A stretch of 64,000 nt of DNA. It comes from Hymenobacter canadensis (lineage in GTDB: Bacteria > Bacteroidota > Bacteroidia > Cytophagales > Hymenobacteraceae). How positions within the stretch are numbered: the stretch's first letter is position 1; each line of letters opens with the position of its first letter. The position numbers were made by a program, and so were the translations under genes. The DNA lies in NCBI RefSeq assembly GCF_027359925.1, contig NZ_CP114767.1, positions 4,018,501 to 4,082,500 of the forward strand. The letters are read 5' to 3'. Below the pieces are notes generated by a model. The model worked only from the letters and a program-made list of their open reading frames with translations. It was not told the DNA's origin and made no database searches. Shown in pieces: positions 1 through 8,466 of this stretch.

Positions 1-1
1 G

Positions 2-190
2 GGGGCGTTGGCCAAGGCTCTGAAAGCCAACCGCGACGTCACCAGCAAAAAGCTGCCGGGCGTAAATCACCTGTTCCAGCCCGACCCGGCCGAGTGGCCC
101 ATCGTGAATGGCCAGCCGCGCGAAACCTTCTCGCCGGTAGCCCAGGAAACCATCCGGTCTTGGATTGTGGCACACACGGCGGCCAAATAG
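2..190 (+). CDS. alpha/beta hydrolase, C-terminal fragment (5' end outside window)
   Basis: The reading frame is open from the first bases of the window and stops at 188-190, so only about 62 C-terminal residues are visible. The piece carries the pattern seen at the end of alpha/beta-fold hydrolases of the dienelactone hydrolase/S9-peptidase type: LPGVNHLFQ, which should contain the catalytic histidine, and a closing helix ETFSPVAQETIRSWI. The nucleophile and acid must lie upstream, so neither substrate nor activity can be judged. The TTG at position 8 is an internal codon, not a convincing start. Confidence 0.6.
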   Translation, partial: GALAKALKANRDVTSKKLPGVNHLFQPDPAEWPIVNGQPRETFSPVAQETIRSWIVAHTAAK

Positions 191-260
191 AATCCGCTGA
201 AAAGAGGAAGTTTGGTACCTTCCGCCCCGGAACCCACTACCTACTTCTTTCCCTTATTCC

Positions 261-881
261 ATGAAAAAGACCCTTCTGTCTGCGCTGGCAGCTACCGCCC
301 TGTTGGCTTCGGCCTGCAGCGACCTCAAGAAGCCCGAAGAGAAAGACCAGCTTTCGGAAGCTACCAACGACACGGCCGTGGTAGCCAGCAATGGCACCAC
401 CGTAGCCGATGCCGCCGCCGGTGCCGCCAACGCCGCCGATGCCGCCTGGGACATGACCAAGGCCCAGCTGGCCAACGAAACCTACGAGGAAATCGACCTG
501 CCCGAAGTAACCGTGCGTGGCAACGAGAAGTACAGCGTGTACGGCCTCGAAGAGAAAGTGCTTTTCGACACTGATAAGGCCGAAATTAAGCCTACTGCTA
601 CCCGCGCCCTGTCGGAAATTGCTGCTTCCATTGGCCGCCGCTACGGCAAGAGCCAAGTGCGCGTACTCGGCTTCGCCGATTCGCGCGGCGACAAGAGCTA
701 CAACAAGGAGCTGAGCGCCAAGCGCGCCGACGCCGTGAAGAAGTGGCTGGCCATAAACGGCGGCATGGGTGACGCCCGCGTCAGCATCGAGCCCATGGGC
801 GAAGCTGCTCCGGTAGCCTCCAACGCCACCGCCGAAGGCCGCCAGGCCAACCGCCGCGTGGAAATTGCCGTCATCAAGTAA
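261..881 (+). CDS. OmpA-family outer-membrane lipoprotein
   Basis: 206 aa. A lysine-rich start and a hydrophobic stretch end in the lipobox LASAC, so Cys19 is the expected lipidation site. Residues of about 20-90 form an Ala/Asp-rich linker. Residues of about 95-206 are an OmpA C-terminal domain: VLFDTDKAEIKP, GFADSRGDKSYN and the LSAKRADAVKKWL motif that holds the Asp and Arg used to grip diaminopimelate in peptidoglycan. The likely role is to tether the outer membrane to the cell wall, as Pal does. It faces a minus-strand gene across a strong shared terminator. Confidence 0.88.
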   Translation: MKKTLLSALAATALLASACSDLKKPEEKDQLSEATNDTAVVASNGTTVADAAAGAANAADAAWDMTKAQLANETYEEIDLPEVTVRGNEKYSVYGLEEKVLFDTDKAEIKPTATRALSEIAASIGRRYGKSQVRVLGFADSRGDKSYNKELSAKRADAVKKWLAINGGMGDARVSIEPMGEAAPVASNATAEGRQANRRVEIAVIK

Positions 882-1062
882 ATCACTGATTTGCGCTGAT
901 TGAGGTGATTTCGCTGATTTTTTGACGCGTTGCTGTCAGCAGGAAGCCAACAAACAGAAAAGGCCGCTTCAGATGAAGCGGCCTTTTCTGTTTGTTGCTG
1001 GACGTCGAGAGCGAAGCGTCAAAAAATCAGCGAAATCACCTCAATCAGCGCTGATCAGCGAT
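881..1062. repeat. long intergenic inverted repeat (family C) around a terminator
   Basis: The arms are 881-928 and 1016-1062. Read as reverse complements they differ at only about 3 of 48 positions; both carry the series GATTGAGGTGATTTCGCTGA. A 23-bp terminator hairpin sits between them. A single-copy relative (the 'cggatt' series) lies at about 58981-59021. The element occupies the whole gap between two convergent genes and the right arm reaches the stop codon of the minus-strand gene. Confidence 0.8.
948..997. terminator. bidirectional factor-independent terminator
   Basis: A perfect 23-bp stem (948-970 with 975-997) has a 4-base loop. It is GC-rich near the loop and runs A on one side and T on the other, so it can stop transcription from both convergent genes. 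Confidence 0.9.
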
Positions 1063-1961
1063 TAGTCTTTGATCTGGTCTACTTCGGCCTTGATCATAGC
1101 GTTGTAGCGCTGGCCGTTGCTGGAGAGCGTGAGCAGGCTCCAGCCCTTGCCCATGGTGTAGCTCCAGGTGCGGCTCTCCTTGAACTCGAAGGTGGGGCGC
1201 ATGATCTGGCCGTAGGGCGTGTAGGTGTCCATGAAGTTGGTGGTGTAGAACTTGTCACCGCTCACAATCCACTCCATGGCCACGAAGAAGCCTTCCTTGG
1301 GTGCCTCGATGTTGTACTGGTTCAGGTCGACGGTGTACCAGGCGCCGCCTTTCGGGGCCGATACTACTACGTTTTCGGTAAGCAGGTCGGTGTTGGGCGA
1401 GTTGTAGTTGCCGTCGGCTTTGTAGAGGCGCACGCGGAACGGTTCGCGGGGAAAGCCGTTTTCGCCGATGTAGAACGACACCGAACGGACGTTGCCGAGC
1501 GTTTTGCCTTTGTCATTCTTCACGAAGAAGGCGTACTGGCTGCCTGGCATACCCTGGATCATGCCTTCGCCGGGCGTGCTCGACTTCGAGCCCAAAGCCA
1601 AATCCTTGATCTTGTTACCTTTAACCGTCACGTTACCCAACTCGACAACGCGCTTGGGCACTTCAATAATGAGGTCGGTCTGCGATACGCCCCGCTTCAC
1701 GGCCACGGCCATACGCTTATAGCCCAGGGCCAGCACGATAATGGAGTCGATGGCACTTTTCTCGGGCGTCGCCATCTGAAAAAAGCCATACTCGTTGGTC
1801 AGGGCGCCGGTTTGCTCTTCCTTCAGTCCGATGGAGGCAAAAGGAATGGGTTCCTTGGTTTTCTGATCGACGATGCGACCCGACAAACGGTTCTCCTGGG
1901 CCATACCCAGCGCCGGGAACAACAGCAAAAGGGTAAAAAATGCGAGTAAGCGTTGAAGCAT
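1062..1961 (-). CDS. secreted carboxypeptidase-like regulatory domain protein
   Basis: 299 aa. A signal peptide covers about residues 1-21 (cleavage near GMA-Q). Residues of about 24-105 form a CarboxypepD_reg-like beta-sandwich: LSGRIVDQKTKEPIPFASI, followed by a GFF and periodic hydrophobic strands. The remaining ~190 residues are a beta-rich domain I do not recognise. In Bacteroidota such proteins are exported to the periplasm or outer membrane, and the domain is the one fused to SusC/TonB receptors, but no plug or barrel follows here. A -7 box lies about 26 bp upstream. Confidence 0.7.
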   Translation of the reverse strand: MLQRLLAFFTLLLLFPALGMAQENRLSGRIVDQKTKEPIPFASIGLKEEQTGALTNEYGFFQMATPEKSAIDSIIVLALGYKRMAVAVKRGVSQTDLIIEVPKRVVELGNVTVKGNKIKDLALGSKSSTPGEGMIQGMPGSQYAFFVKNDKGKTLGNVRSVSFYIGENGFPREPFRVRLYKADGNYNSPNTDLLTENVVVSAPKGGAWYTVDLNQYNIEAPKEGFFVAMEWIVSGDKFYTTNFMDTYTPYGQIMRPTFEFKESRTWSYTMGKGWSLLTLSSNGQRYNAMIKAEVDQIKD

Positions 1962-1986
1962 GGTTAGGCAGAATAGTGTTGTATGC

Positions 1987-1994
1987 CAAAATTA
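1987..1994 (-). promoter_or_regulatory. Bacteroidota -7 element for the 1062-1961 gene
   Basis: The minus strand reads TAATTTTG, an exact TAnnTTTG box. The implied start site, about 7 nt downstream, would give a leader of roughly 20 nt. No -33 TTTG was seen at ideal spacing. Confidence 0.45.
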
Positions 1995-2145
1995 AAATGA
2001 TAATACCAATTCCCATCATGCCGTCTTTAAATATTCCTAAAGATGCAATTGCGAAAAGGAATAGTGCTAGCCTGATACAAGCCGCTTTATTTCAGGTCCA
2101 TAGTGCCGGCCCAAACGGAAGCCCCAAACAGAGTGGATAGAAGCG

Positions 2146-2180
2146 TTTGTTGGCCGAAACATAAATGGGTAGTACCTTTG
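2146..2180 (+). promoter_or_regulatory. promoter of feoAB
   Basis: TTTGTTG (2146-2152) is followed 20 bp later by TACCTTTG at... the box TAnnTTTG occupies 2173-2180. This fits the Bacteroidota -33/-7 layout. The feoA ATG is 31 nt beyond the box. I see no clear Fur box. Confidence 0.55.
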
Positions 2181-2210
2181 TTTAAAGCAAGTCTAAATAA
2201 CTCCGCTCCT

Positions 2211-2486
2211 ATGTCTGCCACCCACGCTCCCGTTTCCCCTGTTCCAGTTCCGCCCCAGCGGAGCGTGAAAGACCTGCGGCTGGGCGAGAGCGGCACTATC
2301 TGCTGCCTGCAGGACCCGGAAATGGCGCTCAAACTGCTGGAAATGGGCTGCATTCCGGGCACCCAGGTGCGGCTCAACAGCCGGGCTCCGCTGGGCTGCC
2401 CAATCACGCTGGTGGTGGGCGAAGCGGCCGACTACACCCTGTCGCTGCGCGTGAGTGAGGCGGCGACCATTCTGCTCAAAGAATAG
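2211..2486 (+). CDS. feoA: FeoA family protein (ferrous iron transport accessory)
   Basis: 91 aa from the ATG at 2211. The frame is open further upstream, but the promoter box at 2173-2180 rules out an earlier start. It has the FeoA SH3-like pattern: LRLGESGTI, MGCIPGTQV, APLGCPITL, and a final strand SLRVSEAATIL. FeoA is a small cytosolic partner that modulates the FeoB iron channel. The stop codon is 8 nt before the feoB ATG, so the two genes form an operon. Confidence 0.92.
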   Translation: MSATHAPVSPVPVPPQRSVKDLRLGESGTICCLQDPEMALKLLEMGCIPGTQVRLNSRAPLGCPITLVVGEAADYTLSLRVSEAATILLKE

Positions 2487-2494
2487 CCCAGCGT

Positions 2495-4684
2495 ATGCGT
2501 AGTGCCGGAATCCGAACCGCCCCGAACGGGCAGGCTGCCTCGGCGGCTGCGCTGGAAACGGCTGCCGCGCACCTGCCCGGCCAAACCCGCCTGACCCGGA
2601 TTGCCCTGATCGGCAACCCTAACTCCGGCAAAACGTCGCTGTTCAACCAGCTGACCGGGCTCAACCAGAAGGTGGGCAACTTCCCGGGCGTGACCGTGGA
2701 CCGCAAAACCGGCATCAGCCAGCTGACGCCGCAGCACCGCGCCGAAATAATTGATTTGCCCGGCACCTACTCGCTCTACCCCAAGAGCCTCGACGAGAAG
2801 GTGATTACCGATCTGCTCTACGATCAGACGTCGGGGCAGTACCCGGATTTCGTGATTGTGACGGCCGACGCCAGCAACCTGCGCCGCAACCTGCTGCTGT
2901 TCACGCAGCTCGCCGACCTGGGACTGCCGGCCGTGCTGGCCCTGAACATGATGGACGTGGCCGAGCAGCACGGCATCAGCATTGATCTGGTGGAGCTGCA
3001 GCGGGAGCTGGGCGTGCCCGTCATTCCGATGAATGCCCGCAAAGGCATCGGGGTGGCGGCCCTCAAGATTGTGATGGCCCAGCAGCTGGATGCGCCGGCC
3101 GTATCGTTCTACGAGCCTGCGCCGGAGCTGCTGCCCATGATCCGGCAGCTGCGCGACTACTTCAACCTGCACAACGACTACCTGGCGCTGCACTACGCCC
3201 ACCAGGGGCGCCATATCAGCTTCCTCACGCCCGACCAGCGCGCCTACGTGGCCGGGCTGGTGGCGAAATACGATTTTGAGCCCACCACGCGGCAGGCCCA
3301 GGAAACCATTGCCCGCTACGCCCGCATCAACGAGCTGCTGCTGAATGCCGTGTCCGTGACGCGCACCGAGCGGGCGGAGCCGTACAGCAACCGCATCGAT
3401 AAGGTGCTCACGCACCGGGTGTGGGGCTACCTGATTTTTATACTGGTGCTGTTTCTGCTGTTTCAGGCCGTATTCGCCTGGGCCAGCTACCCCATGGAGC
3501 TGATTGATCAGGGCGTGGCCTGGATCAATGGCCTCATCCAGACCAATTTCGATGGCCCGCTCATCAGCCTGCTTACGGAGGGTGTGCTGGCCGGTCTGGG
3601 CGGCGTGCTGATCTTCATCCCGCAGATTGCGCTGCTGTTTGCCTTCATTGCGGTGCTGGAAGAAACCGGCTACATGGCCCGCGTTACGTTCATGATGGAC
3701 CGCATCATGCGTAAGTTCGGACTCAACGGCAAAAGCGTGGTGCCCCTGATTTCGGGTATGGCCTGCGCGGTGCCGGCCATCATGAGCGCGCGCACCATCG
3801 AAAACCGCAAAGACCGGCTCATCACCATCTTCGTGACGCCGCTCATGAGCTGCTCGGCCCGCATTCCGGTGTACACCGTGCTGATTGGGCTGGTGGTGCC
3901 CGACCAGCCGGTGCTGGGTATTTTCAACCTGCGCGGCGTGGCCCTGATGAGTCTGTACCTGCTGGGCTTCGTGTCGGCGGTGGGTTCGGCCTGGCTGATG
4001 AAGCTGTTTATGCGCACTACGGAGCGCAGCTACTTCATTATGGAGTTTCCGGTGTACCGCTGGCCGCGCTGGAAAAACGTGGGCCTGACCATCGTGGAGA
4101 AGGTGAAAGCCTTCGTATTTCAGGCCGGTAAGGTGATTATGGCCATTTCGGTGATTCTGTGGGTGCTGGCCTCTTATGGACCGGGCACGGCCATGGAGCA
4201 GGCCGAAAGCCAGGCCCGCCGCGTGGCGCAGACCCAGGGGCTGGCGCCCGCTGAAACCGAAAGCCGGGTGGCGTCGCAGAAGCTGGAAAGCTCCTACGCC
4301 GGCCACTTCGGCCACTTCATCGAGCCCGCCATCCGGCCGCTGGGCTTCGACTGGAAAATCGGCATTTCGCTGCTCACTTCCTTCGCCGCGCGGGAGGTGT
4401 TCGTGGGTACCATGAGCACCATCTACAGCGTGGGCCAGGATGCCAACGAGCTGACGGTGCAACAGAAGCTGGCCGCCGAAAAAGACCTCAACGGGCAGCC
4501 GTTCTTCACGCCGGCCCGCTCGGCTTCGCTGCTGGTGTTCTACGTGTTTGCGATGCAGTGCATGAGCACGCTGGCCGCCACCTACCGCGAAACCAAAGGC
4601 TGGCTGTGGCCCTTGCTACAGCTGTTCTACATGACGGGCCTTGCCTACGCCGCCTCGCTGCTGGTGTATCAGGTGCTACGGTAA
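2495..4684 (+). CDS. feoB: ferrous iron transport protein B
   Basis: 729 aa. An N-terminal extension of about 33 residues precedes a GTPase domain: G1 GNPNSGKT (40-47), G3 DLPGTY and G4 NMMD. A helical GDI-like spacer follows, then polytopic membrane segments from about residue 310. The two gate regions have conserved cysteines (GMACAVPAIMSA and LMSCSARIPVYT), as in known FeoB proteins. It imports Fe(II) across the inner membrane. The C-terminal part includes a charged cytoplasmic loop at about residues 565-610. It is co-transcribed with feoA and converges on the next gene. Confidence 0.96.
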   Translation: MRSAGIRTAPNGQAASAAALETAAAHLPGQTRLTRIALIGNPNSGKTSLFNQLTGLNQKVGNFPGVTVDRKTGISQLTPQHRAEIIDLPGTYSLYPKSLDEKVITDLLYDQTSGQYPDFVIVTADASNLRRNLLLFTQLADLGLPAVLALNMMDVAEQHGISIDLVELQRELGVPVIPMNARKGIGVAALKIVMAQQLDAPAVSFYEPAPELLPMIRQLRDYFNLHNDYLALHYAHQGRHISFLTPDQRAYVAGLVAKYDFEPTTRQAQETIARYARINELLLNAVSVTRTERAEPYSNRIDKVLTHRVWGYLIFILVLFLLFQAVFAWASYPMELIDQGVAWINGLIQTNFDGPLISLLTEGVLAGLGGVLIFIPQIALLFAFIAVLEETGYMARVTFMMDRIMRKFGLNGKSVVPLISGMACAVPAIMSARTIENRKDRLITIFVTPLMSCSARIPVYTVLIGLVVPDQPVLGIFNLRGVALMSLYLLGFVSAVGSAWLMKLFMRTTERSYFIMEFPVYRWPRWKNVGLTIVEKVKAFVFQAGKVIMAISVILWVLASYGPGTAMEQAESQARRVAQTQGLAPAETESRVASQKLESSYAGHFGHFIEPAIRPLGFDWKIGISLLTSFAAREVFVGTMSTIYSVGQDANELTVQQKLAAEKDLNGQPFFTPARSASLLVFYVFAMQCMSTLAATYRETKGWLWPLLQLFYMTGLAYAASLLVYQVLR

Positions 4685-4697
4685 CAGGGGAGAGAAA

Positions 4698-4727
4698 CTG
4701 TCATCCTTCGCAAGCTCAGGATGACAG
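4698..4727. repeat. short inverted repeat (family A half element)
   Basis: CTGTCATCCT (4698-4707) mirrors AGGATGACAG (4718-4727). The right 24 bases are identical to most of one arm of the large element at 13666-13768. It lies between convergent genes and could also act as a weak terminator. Confidence 0.7.
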
Positions 4728-4739
4728 ACGATTTACCCC

Positions 4740-5450
4740 CTACGTCCCTATCAGAAACACGGCGGGCTGTTTGTGGATTTCGGGCAGGCCGGCTTTGCGC
4801 CAGCCGGCTATGGTGTCGGTGCGGACGTACTCGTTGGGGGCAGTGAGGCTGGCGGCAATGCAGAGGCGGGTGCTGCCGCTGAGCTGGCTGAGCAGGTCGT
4901 CGAGCAGCTGCATATTGCGGTAGGGTGTCTCGATGAACAGCTGGGTCTGGTGCTGGGCCTGCGCCAGCCGCTCCAGCTGCTTGATGGCCGCCGCCCGCCG
5001 GGCCCGCTCAATGGGCAGGTAGCCGTGAAACGTGAAGCTCTGCCCATTCATACCCGAGGCCATAAGCGCCAGTAGCAGGCTGCTGGGCCCCACCAGCGGC
5101 ACCACCCGAATCCCGAGCTGGTGCGCCGCCCGGGCCAGCTCGGCACCGGGGTCGGCAATGCCGGGGCAGCCGGCCTCCGAAATCACACCCGCATCCTGGC
5201 CGGCCAGCACAGGCTTCAGCGCCTCCTGAATTTGGGCCTCCGTGCTGTCTTTATCGATGACGCTGACCTGCAGCTCCTCGATAACGTGCTGCGGCGCCAC
5301 ACTCTTGATGAAGCGCCGCGCCGTACGGGCGTTTTCCACCAAAAAGTACCGCAGCGCCGCTACGTGCGTCGCAATCTGCGGCGGCAGCACCTGCGTGGCC
5401 GTGTCATCGGCCAGAATGGTGGGGATAAGGTAGAGCGTGCCGGTTTTCAA
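4740..5450 (-). CDS. SAM-dependent methyltransferase, tetrapyrrole methylase (RsmI-like) family
   Basis: 236 aa. It begins with GTLYLIPTILAD and continues with the tetrapyrrole-methylase core: VISEAGCPGIADPGAELARAA (SAM loop) and VVPLVGPSSLLLALMASG. RsmI methylates the ribose of C1402 in 16S rRNA. This shorter form, with LFIETPYRN in place of the usual RsmI C-terminal region, is a distinct Bacteroidota/gammaproteobacterial relative, so the rRNA target is an inference. It lies 64 nt downstream of a hydrolase on the same strand. Confidence 0.82.
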   Translation of the reverse strand: MKTGTLYLIPTILADDTATQVLPPQIATHVAALRYFLVENARTARRFIKSVAPQHVIEELQVSVIDKDSTEAQIQEALKPVLAGQDAGVISEAGCPGIADPGAELARAAHQLGIRVVPLVGPSSLLLALMASGMNGQSFTFHGYLPIERARRAAAIKQLERLAQAQHQTQLFIETPYRNMQLLDDLLSQLSGSTRLCIAASLTAPNEYVRTDTIAGWRKAGLPEIHKQPAVFLIGT

Positions 5451-5514
5451 GGGCGTGGGTGGGTTGAGTCGATGAATAGATAAAGTGCCGGAACGCCAGT
5501 GCTACGAAGGCAGC

Positions 5515-6291
5515 TTAGCTCCCGACAAAAGCCGCTACCAGCTGGAACACTTCTTCCGGTTTTTCGGCATGCACCCAGTGGCCGGCATCCAGCACCGTTT
5601 CCACCTGCGAGTTTGGGAACAGGGCCGGAATGCCGTGCAGCTTGTCGTCGGGGGAGATGTAGTCGGATTTGCCGCCGCGGATGAACAGGGCCGGCTTCAG
5701 AAACGGCTGTGGCGCACTGATTTCGGCCCCGATGGCGGCGATGTGCTGGGTGAGAGCCGGCAGATTCTGCCGCCAGGCAAAGGCATTGTCTTCTTGGCGG
5801 TAGAGGTTTTTGAGCAGGAACTGGCGCACATCGGGCCAGCGAATATGTTGGGCCAGCGCCTCATCGGCCTGCTGGCGGCTTTGCAGGTTGGCCAGCGGCA
5901 CGGCGTTCAGGCCCGCAATAATGTCGTCCTGGTGGGCCATGTCGGAAAGGCGCGGGGCAATGTCCACTACAATGAGCCGGGCTAGGCGGTCGGGATGGTC
6001 GAGGGCGAAGCGCATGGCGGCTTTGCCGCCCATGCTGTGGCCCATCAGGGTAGTGTCGGGGCCGAGGCCGAGGTGGTCGAAAAGGGCCGATACGTCCTGG
6101 CTCATCAGGTCATAGCTGTGTTCGGGGCTATGAAACGAGCGGCCGTGGTTGCGCAGATCCACGCTAATGACGCGGTGGCCGGCGTCGGCCCAGCGGCGGG
6201 CCAGGGTTTGCCAGTTATCGAGGGTGCCAAACAGGCCGTGGAGAATGACCAGCGGCGCACCCTGGCCTTGTTCGCGGAAATGAAGCAGCAT
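5515..6291 (-). CDS. alpha/beta fold hydrolase (YbfF-like esterase)
   Basis: 258 aa from the ATG at 6291; an upstream ATG at 6315 would add eight residues not typical of the family. Features are HGLFGTLDNW (oxyanion region), SVDLRNHGRS, nucleophile elbow GHSMGG (Ser86), an acid near GGKSDYI and the terminal DAGHWVHAEKPEEV with the catalytic His. This matches the YbfF group of small acyl esterases/thioesterases; the natural substrate is unknown. Confidence 0.85.
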   Translation of the reverse strand: MLLHFREQGQGAPLVILHGLFGTLDNWQTLARRWADAGHRVISVDLRNHGRSFHSPEHSYDLMSQDVSALFDHLGLGPDTTLMGHSMGGKAAMRFALDHPDRLARLIVVDIAPRLSDMAHQDDIIAGLNAVPLANLQSRQQADEALAQHIRWPDVRQFLLKNLYRQEDNAFAWRQNLPALTQHIAAIGAEISAPQPFLKPALFIRGGKSDYISPDDKLHGIPALFPNSQVETVLDAGHWVHAEKPEEVFQLVAAFVGS

Positions 6292-6351
6292 AGCAGAGTC
6301 GGTAGGAGCCCGCAAAGGTCGGGAGCCGGCGCCACATGTGCACGGCGGCAG

Positions 6352-8289
6352 CTACGCGGCCGGGCGGTCCGGAAACTGAATCTGCACCACGGTGCCCTGG
6401 CCCAGCGTGCTTTCTACGGTGAGCGTGCCGTGCAGACGCTCCACAAAGGCCCGGCACAGCGGCAGGCCCAGGCCGGTGCCCGAGCGGGAATTATTGCTGT
6501 TGGATACCGACACCATCATGGGCGAGCTGCCGCTGTCGCGCAGCAGGGCATCCAGCTGCTCGGCCGGCATTCCCCGGCCCGAATCCGCGACGGTGAGCAG
6601 CACGCGGTTGTCGGGCATGGCGGCGGCGTCGAGCTGGATGTGGCCCCCGCTGGGTGTGAATTTCAACGCGTTGCCCACCAGATTGCGCAGAATCGTACGC
6701 GTCATGTTCAGGTCCGACCATACCTGCAGGCCGGGCGCTTCCGACGCAATCAGCCGGATCTGCTTGGCCTCGGCGGTGGTGCGGTACAGCTCCTCAATTT
6801 CCGTAAACAACTCATCCACCGACAGCCATTCGGGCTGGCTGACTAGCTCGCCAGTCTGGCTGACGGCCCAGCTCAGCAGGTTGTCGAGCAGGCTGTTGAG
6901 GCTGTTGGCCGACTGCCGCACCAGCGCGGGCAGGCGGCGTAAGCCCTTTTCGTCGCCCTTGCGCAGGTAAAACTCAATGAGCTCCGTCACGCCGACGAAC
7001 GACGTAACGGGGCCGCGCAAATCGTGCGCCACTACGGCGTAGAGGCGGTCTTTGGAGGCGGCTACCTCGCGCAGCTCGCGGGTGGCCTGGTGCAGCGCTA
7101 CATTGTTGGAGGCCAGCGCTGCCCGGCTCTGGCGCAGCTTCCAGTACAGGAAAAATACGCCGCCCAGGCCCAGTAACAGCGCACCTACCACCGCCCACAG
7201 CTCCTGGTTGCGTAGGTGCTGCAGCTCGCCCTGCTGCGTAAGCAGCCTGATCTGATGCTCCTTGCCCTGGGTTTCGTAGCGGGTCTGCAGGGCGGCCAGC
7301 GTCTGCAGGCGCGAGCGGCTATTGAGCGAGTCGTTCAGGTCCCGGAAGCGGTTTTGCCAGCCGAAAGCTTGCTCGTATTCGTGCCGGCTGGCGTTGATTT
7401 CGGCCATCAGGTTATAGCCGTCCAGGATCCGCTCCTGCGAGGCTGTCTGGCGGGCCAGGCGCAGCGCCCGGCGGGTAAGAGTTTCGGCTTCTTCGAGCTG
7501 GTCTTTGAGCAGCAGCACAATGGCCAGCATTTCCAGGTGGCCGGCCTCAATACGGTAGCTGCGCAAGGGTTCCACCTGCGTAATGGCTTCGCGCAGCAGG
7601 CCTTCGGCCAGATCGAGGCGGTTTTGCTGATAGTAATGTGTGCCCAGATGCGCCAGATACAGCGACTCGCCCACCTTGTCGTGGCTGGTGCGGGCCAGCT
7701 GCAGGGCGCGGCGCGTGTATAGCAGAGCTTGTGGGTAGCGGCCGAGGTAGGAGTAGAGGTTGCCCAGGTTGCCAAACAGCATCAGCTGCGTGCGCACTTT
7801 CACCCCTTTGACGTAGGCCTTTTCCAGCGCCCACTGGTAGTTGCGCAGCGCATTTAGCGTGTCGTTGCGCTCATGATGAATCCCGCCGATGCCCGTGTAG
7901 GCGCGCACAATACCATCCTGATCGTGCAGGCGGCGCGCCAGCGTGAGGGCCTGCTGCTGCAGGCGGAGCGCGTGTGGCCCGTCGGAGAGGTTGGCGTAGC
8001 AGCTGCTTAGGTTGAGCAGGCTGTGTAGCTGGCCGGGCTGGTCGCGGAGGCTGGTAGCCAGGGTTACGGCCTGTTCGCCGTAGCCCAGGGCGCGGGTCGG
8101 GTCGGAGTCGTGCAGCTCATAGCACAGGGCGGCCAGTAGCCGGACGCGGCCGGTGTCGGGCGCCTGCACCACCAAGCGGCGCAGCAAGGTGGCTTCGGCA
8201 GTGCTCGGAGCGGCCTCGGCCGCCCACCCTACGGTAGACGCCCCAAGGCTGATGAAGAGCAGAAGACACAAAGGGAATAGCCGAATCAC
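6352..8289 (-). CDS. TPR-containing sensor histidine kinase
   Basis: 645 aa from a GTG at 8289. A TTG at 8301 is possible, but the GTG leaves a ~20 nt leader after the -7 box at 8315-8322 and gives a clean signal peptide. Residues of about 30-330 are tetratricopeptide repeats in the periplasm. A transmembrane helix covers about 363-383, then a coiled coil, the HisKA box VVAHDLRGP (His422), N-box NLVGNALKF, G1 DSGRGMP and G2 GTGLGLPL. No response regulator is adjacent, as is common for TPR-kinases of this phylum. The C-terminus ends shortly after the ATPase domain with no receiver. Confidence 0.9.
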   Translation of the reverse strand: MIRLFPLCLLLFISLGASTVGWAAEAAPSTAEATLLRRLVVQAPDTGRVRLLAALCYELHDSDPTRALGYGEQAVTLATSLRDQPGQLHSLLNLSSCYANLSDGPHALRLQQQALTLARRLHDQDGIVRAYTGIGGIHHERNDTLNALRNYQWALEKAYVKGVKVRTQLMLFGNLGNLYSYLGRYPQALLYTRRALQLARTSHDKVGESLYLAHLGTHYYQQNRLDLAEGLLREAITQVEPLRSYRIEAGHLEMLAIVLLLKDQLEEAETLTRRALRLARQTASQERILDGYNLMAEINASRHEYEQAFGWQNRFRDLNDSLNSRSRLQTLAALQTRYETQGKEHQIRLLTQQGELQHLRNQELWAVVGALLLGLGGVFFLYWKLRQSRAALASNNVALHQATRELREVAASKDRLYAVVAHDLRGPVTSFVGVTELIEFYLRKGDEKGLRRLPALVRQSANSLNSLLDNLLSWAVSQTGELVSQPEWLSVDELFTEIEELYRTTAEAKQIRLIASEAPGLQVWSDLNMTRTILRNLVGNALKFTPSGGHIQLDAAAMPDNRVLLTVADSGRGMPAEQLDALLRDSGSSPMMVSVSNSNNSRSGTGLGLPLCRAFVERLHGTLTVESTLGQGTVVQIQFPDRPAA

Positions 8290-8314
8290 GATGAAATACA
8301 AAAAAACCTGTCGG

Positions 8315-8322
8315 CAAATATA
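8315..8322 (-). promoter_or_regulatory. -7 element of the histidine kinase gene
   Basis: The minus strand reads TATATTTG, an exact TAnnTTTG box in an AT-rich gap (8302-8466). It sits 25 bp before the GTG at 8289 and supports that start. Confidence 0.5.
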
Positions 8323-8466
8323 GCTATTGAAAAATAATAGATACGAATTCGTTTCCGAAGAAGAGTTGCAAAATCATCGATATTGGCTTCAATAAAAGAT
8401 GATTATGGCAAAATAGGATATTTCTTAGGGTGTATATTGCAATGGGTCGTTTCCGGGATTGCTAAA

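Noticed and set aside
2432..4462. 676-codon minus-strand open frame
   Set aside because: It lies exactly antisense to feoB, whose motifs are complete. Its sequence is His/Arg/Gln-rich, typical of an antisense shadow in GC-rich DNA.
4698..4727. Reading the element as a terminator only
   Set aside because: It can form a hairpin between convergent genes, but it has no T-run and shares its sequence with the 13666-13768 repeat, so repeat is the better call.
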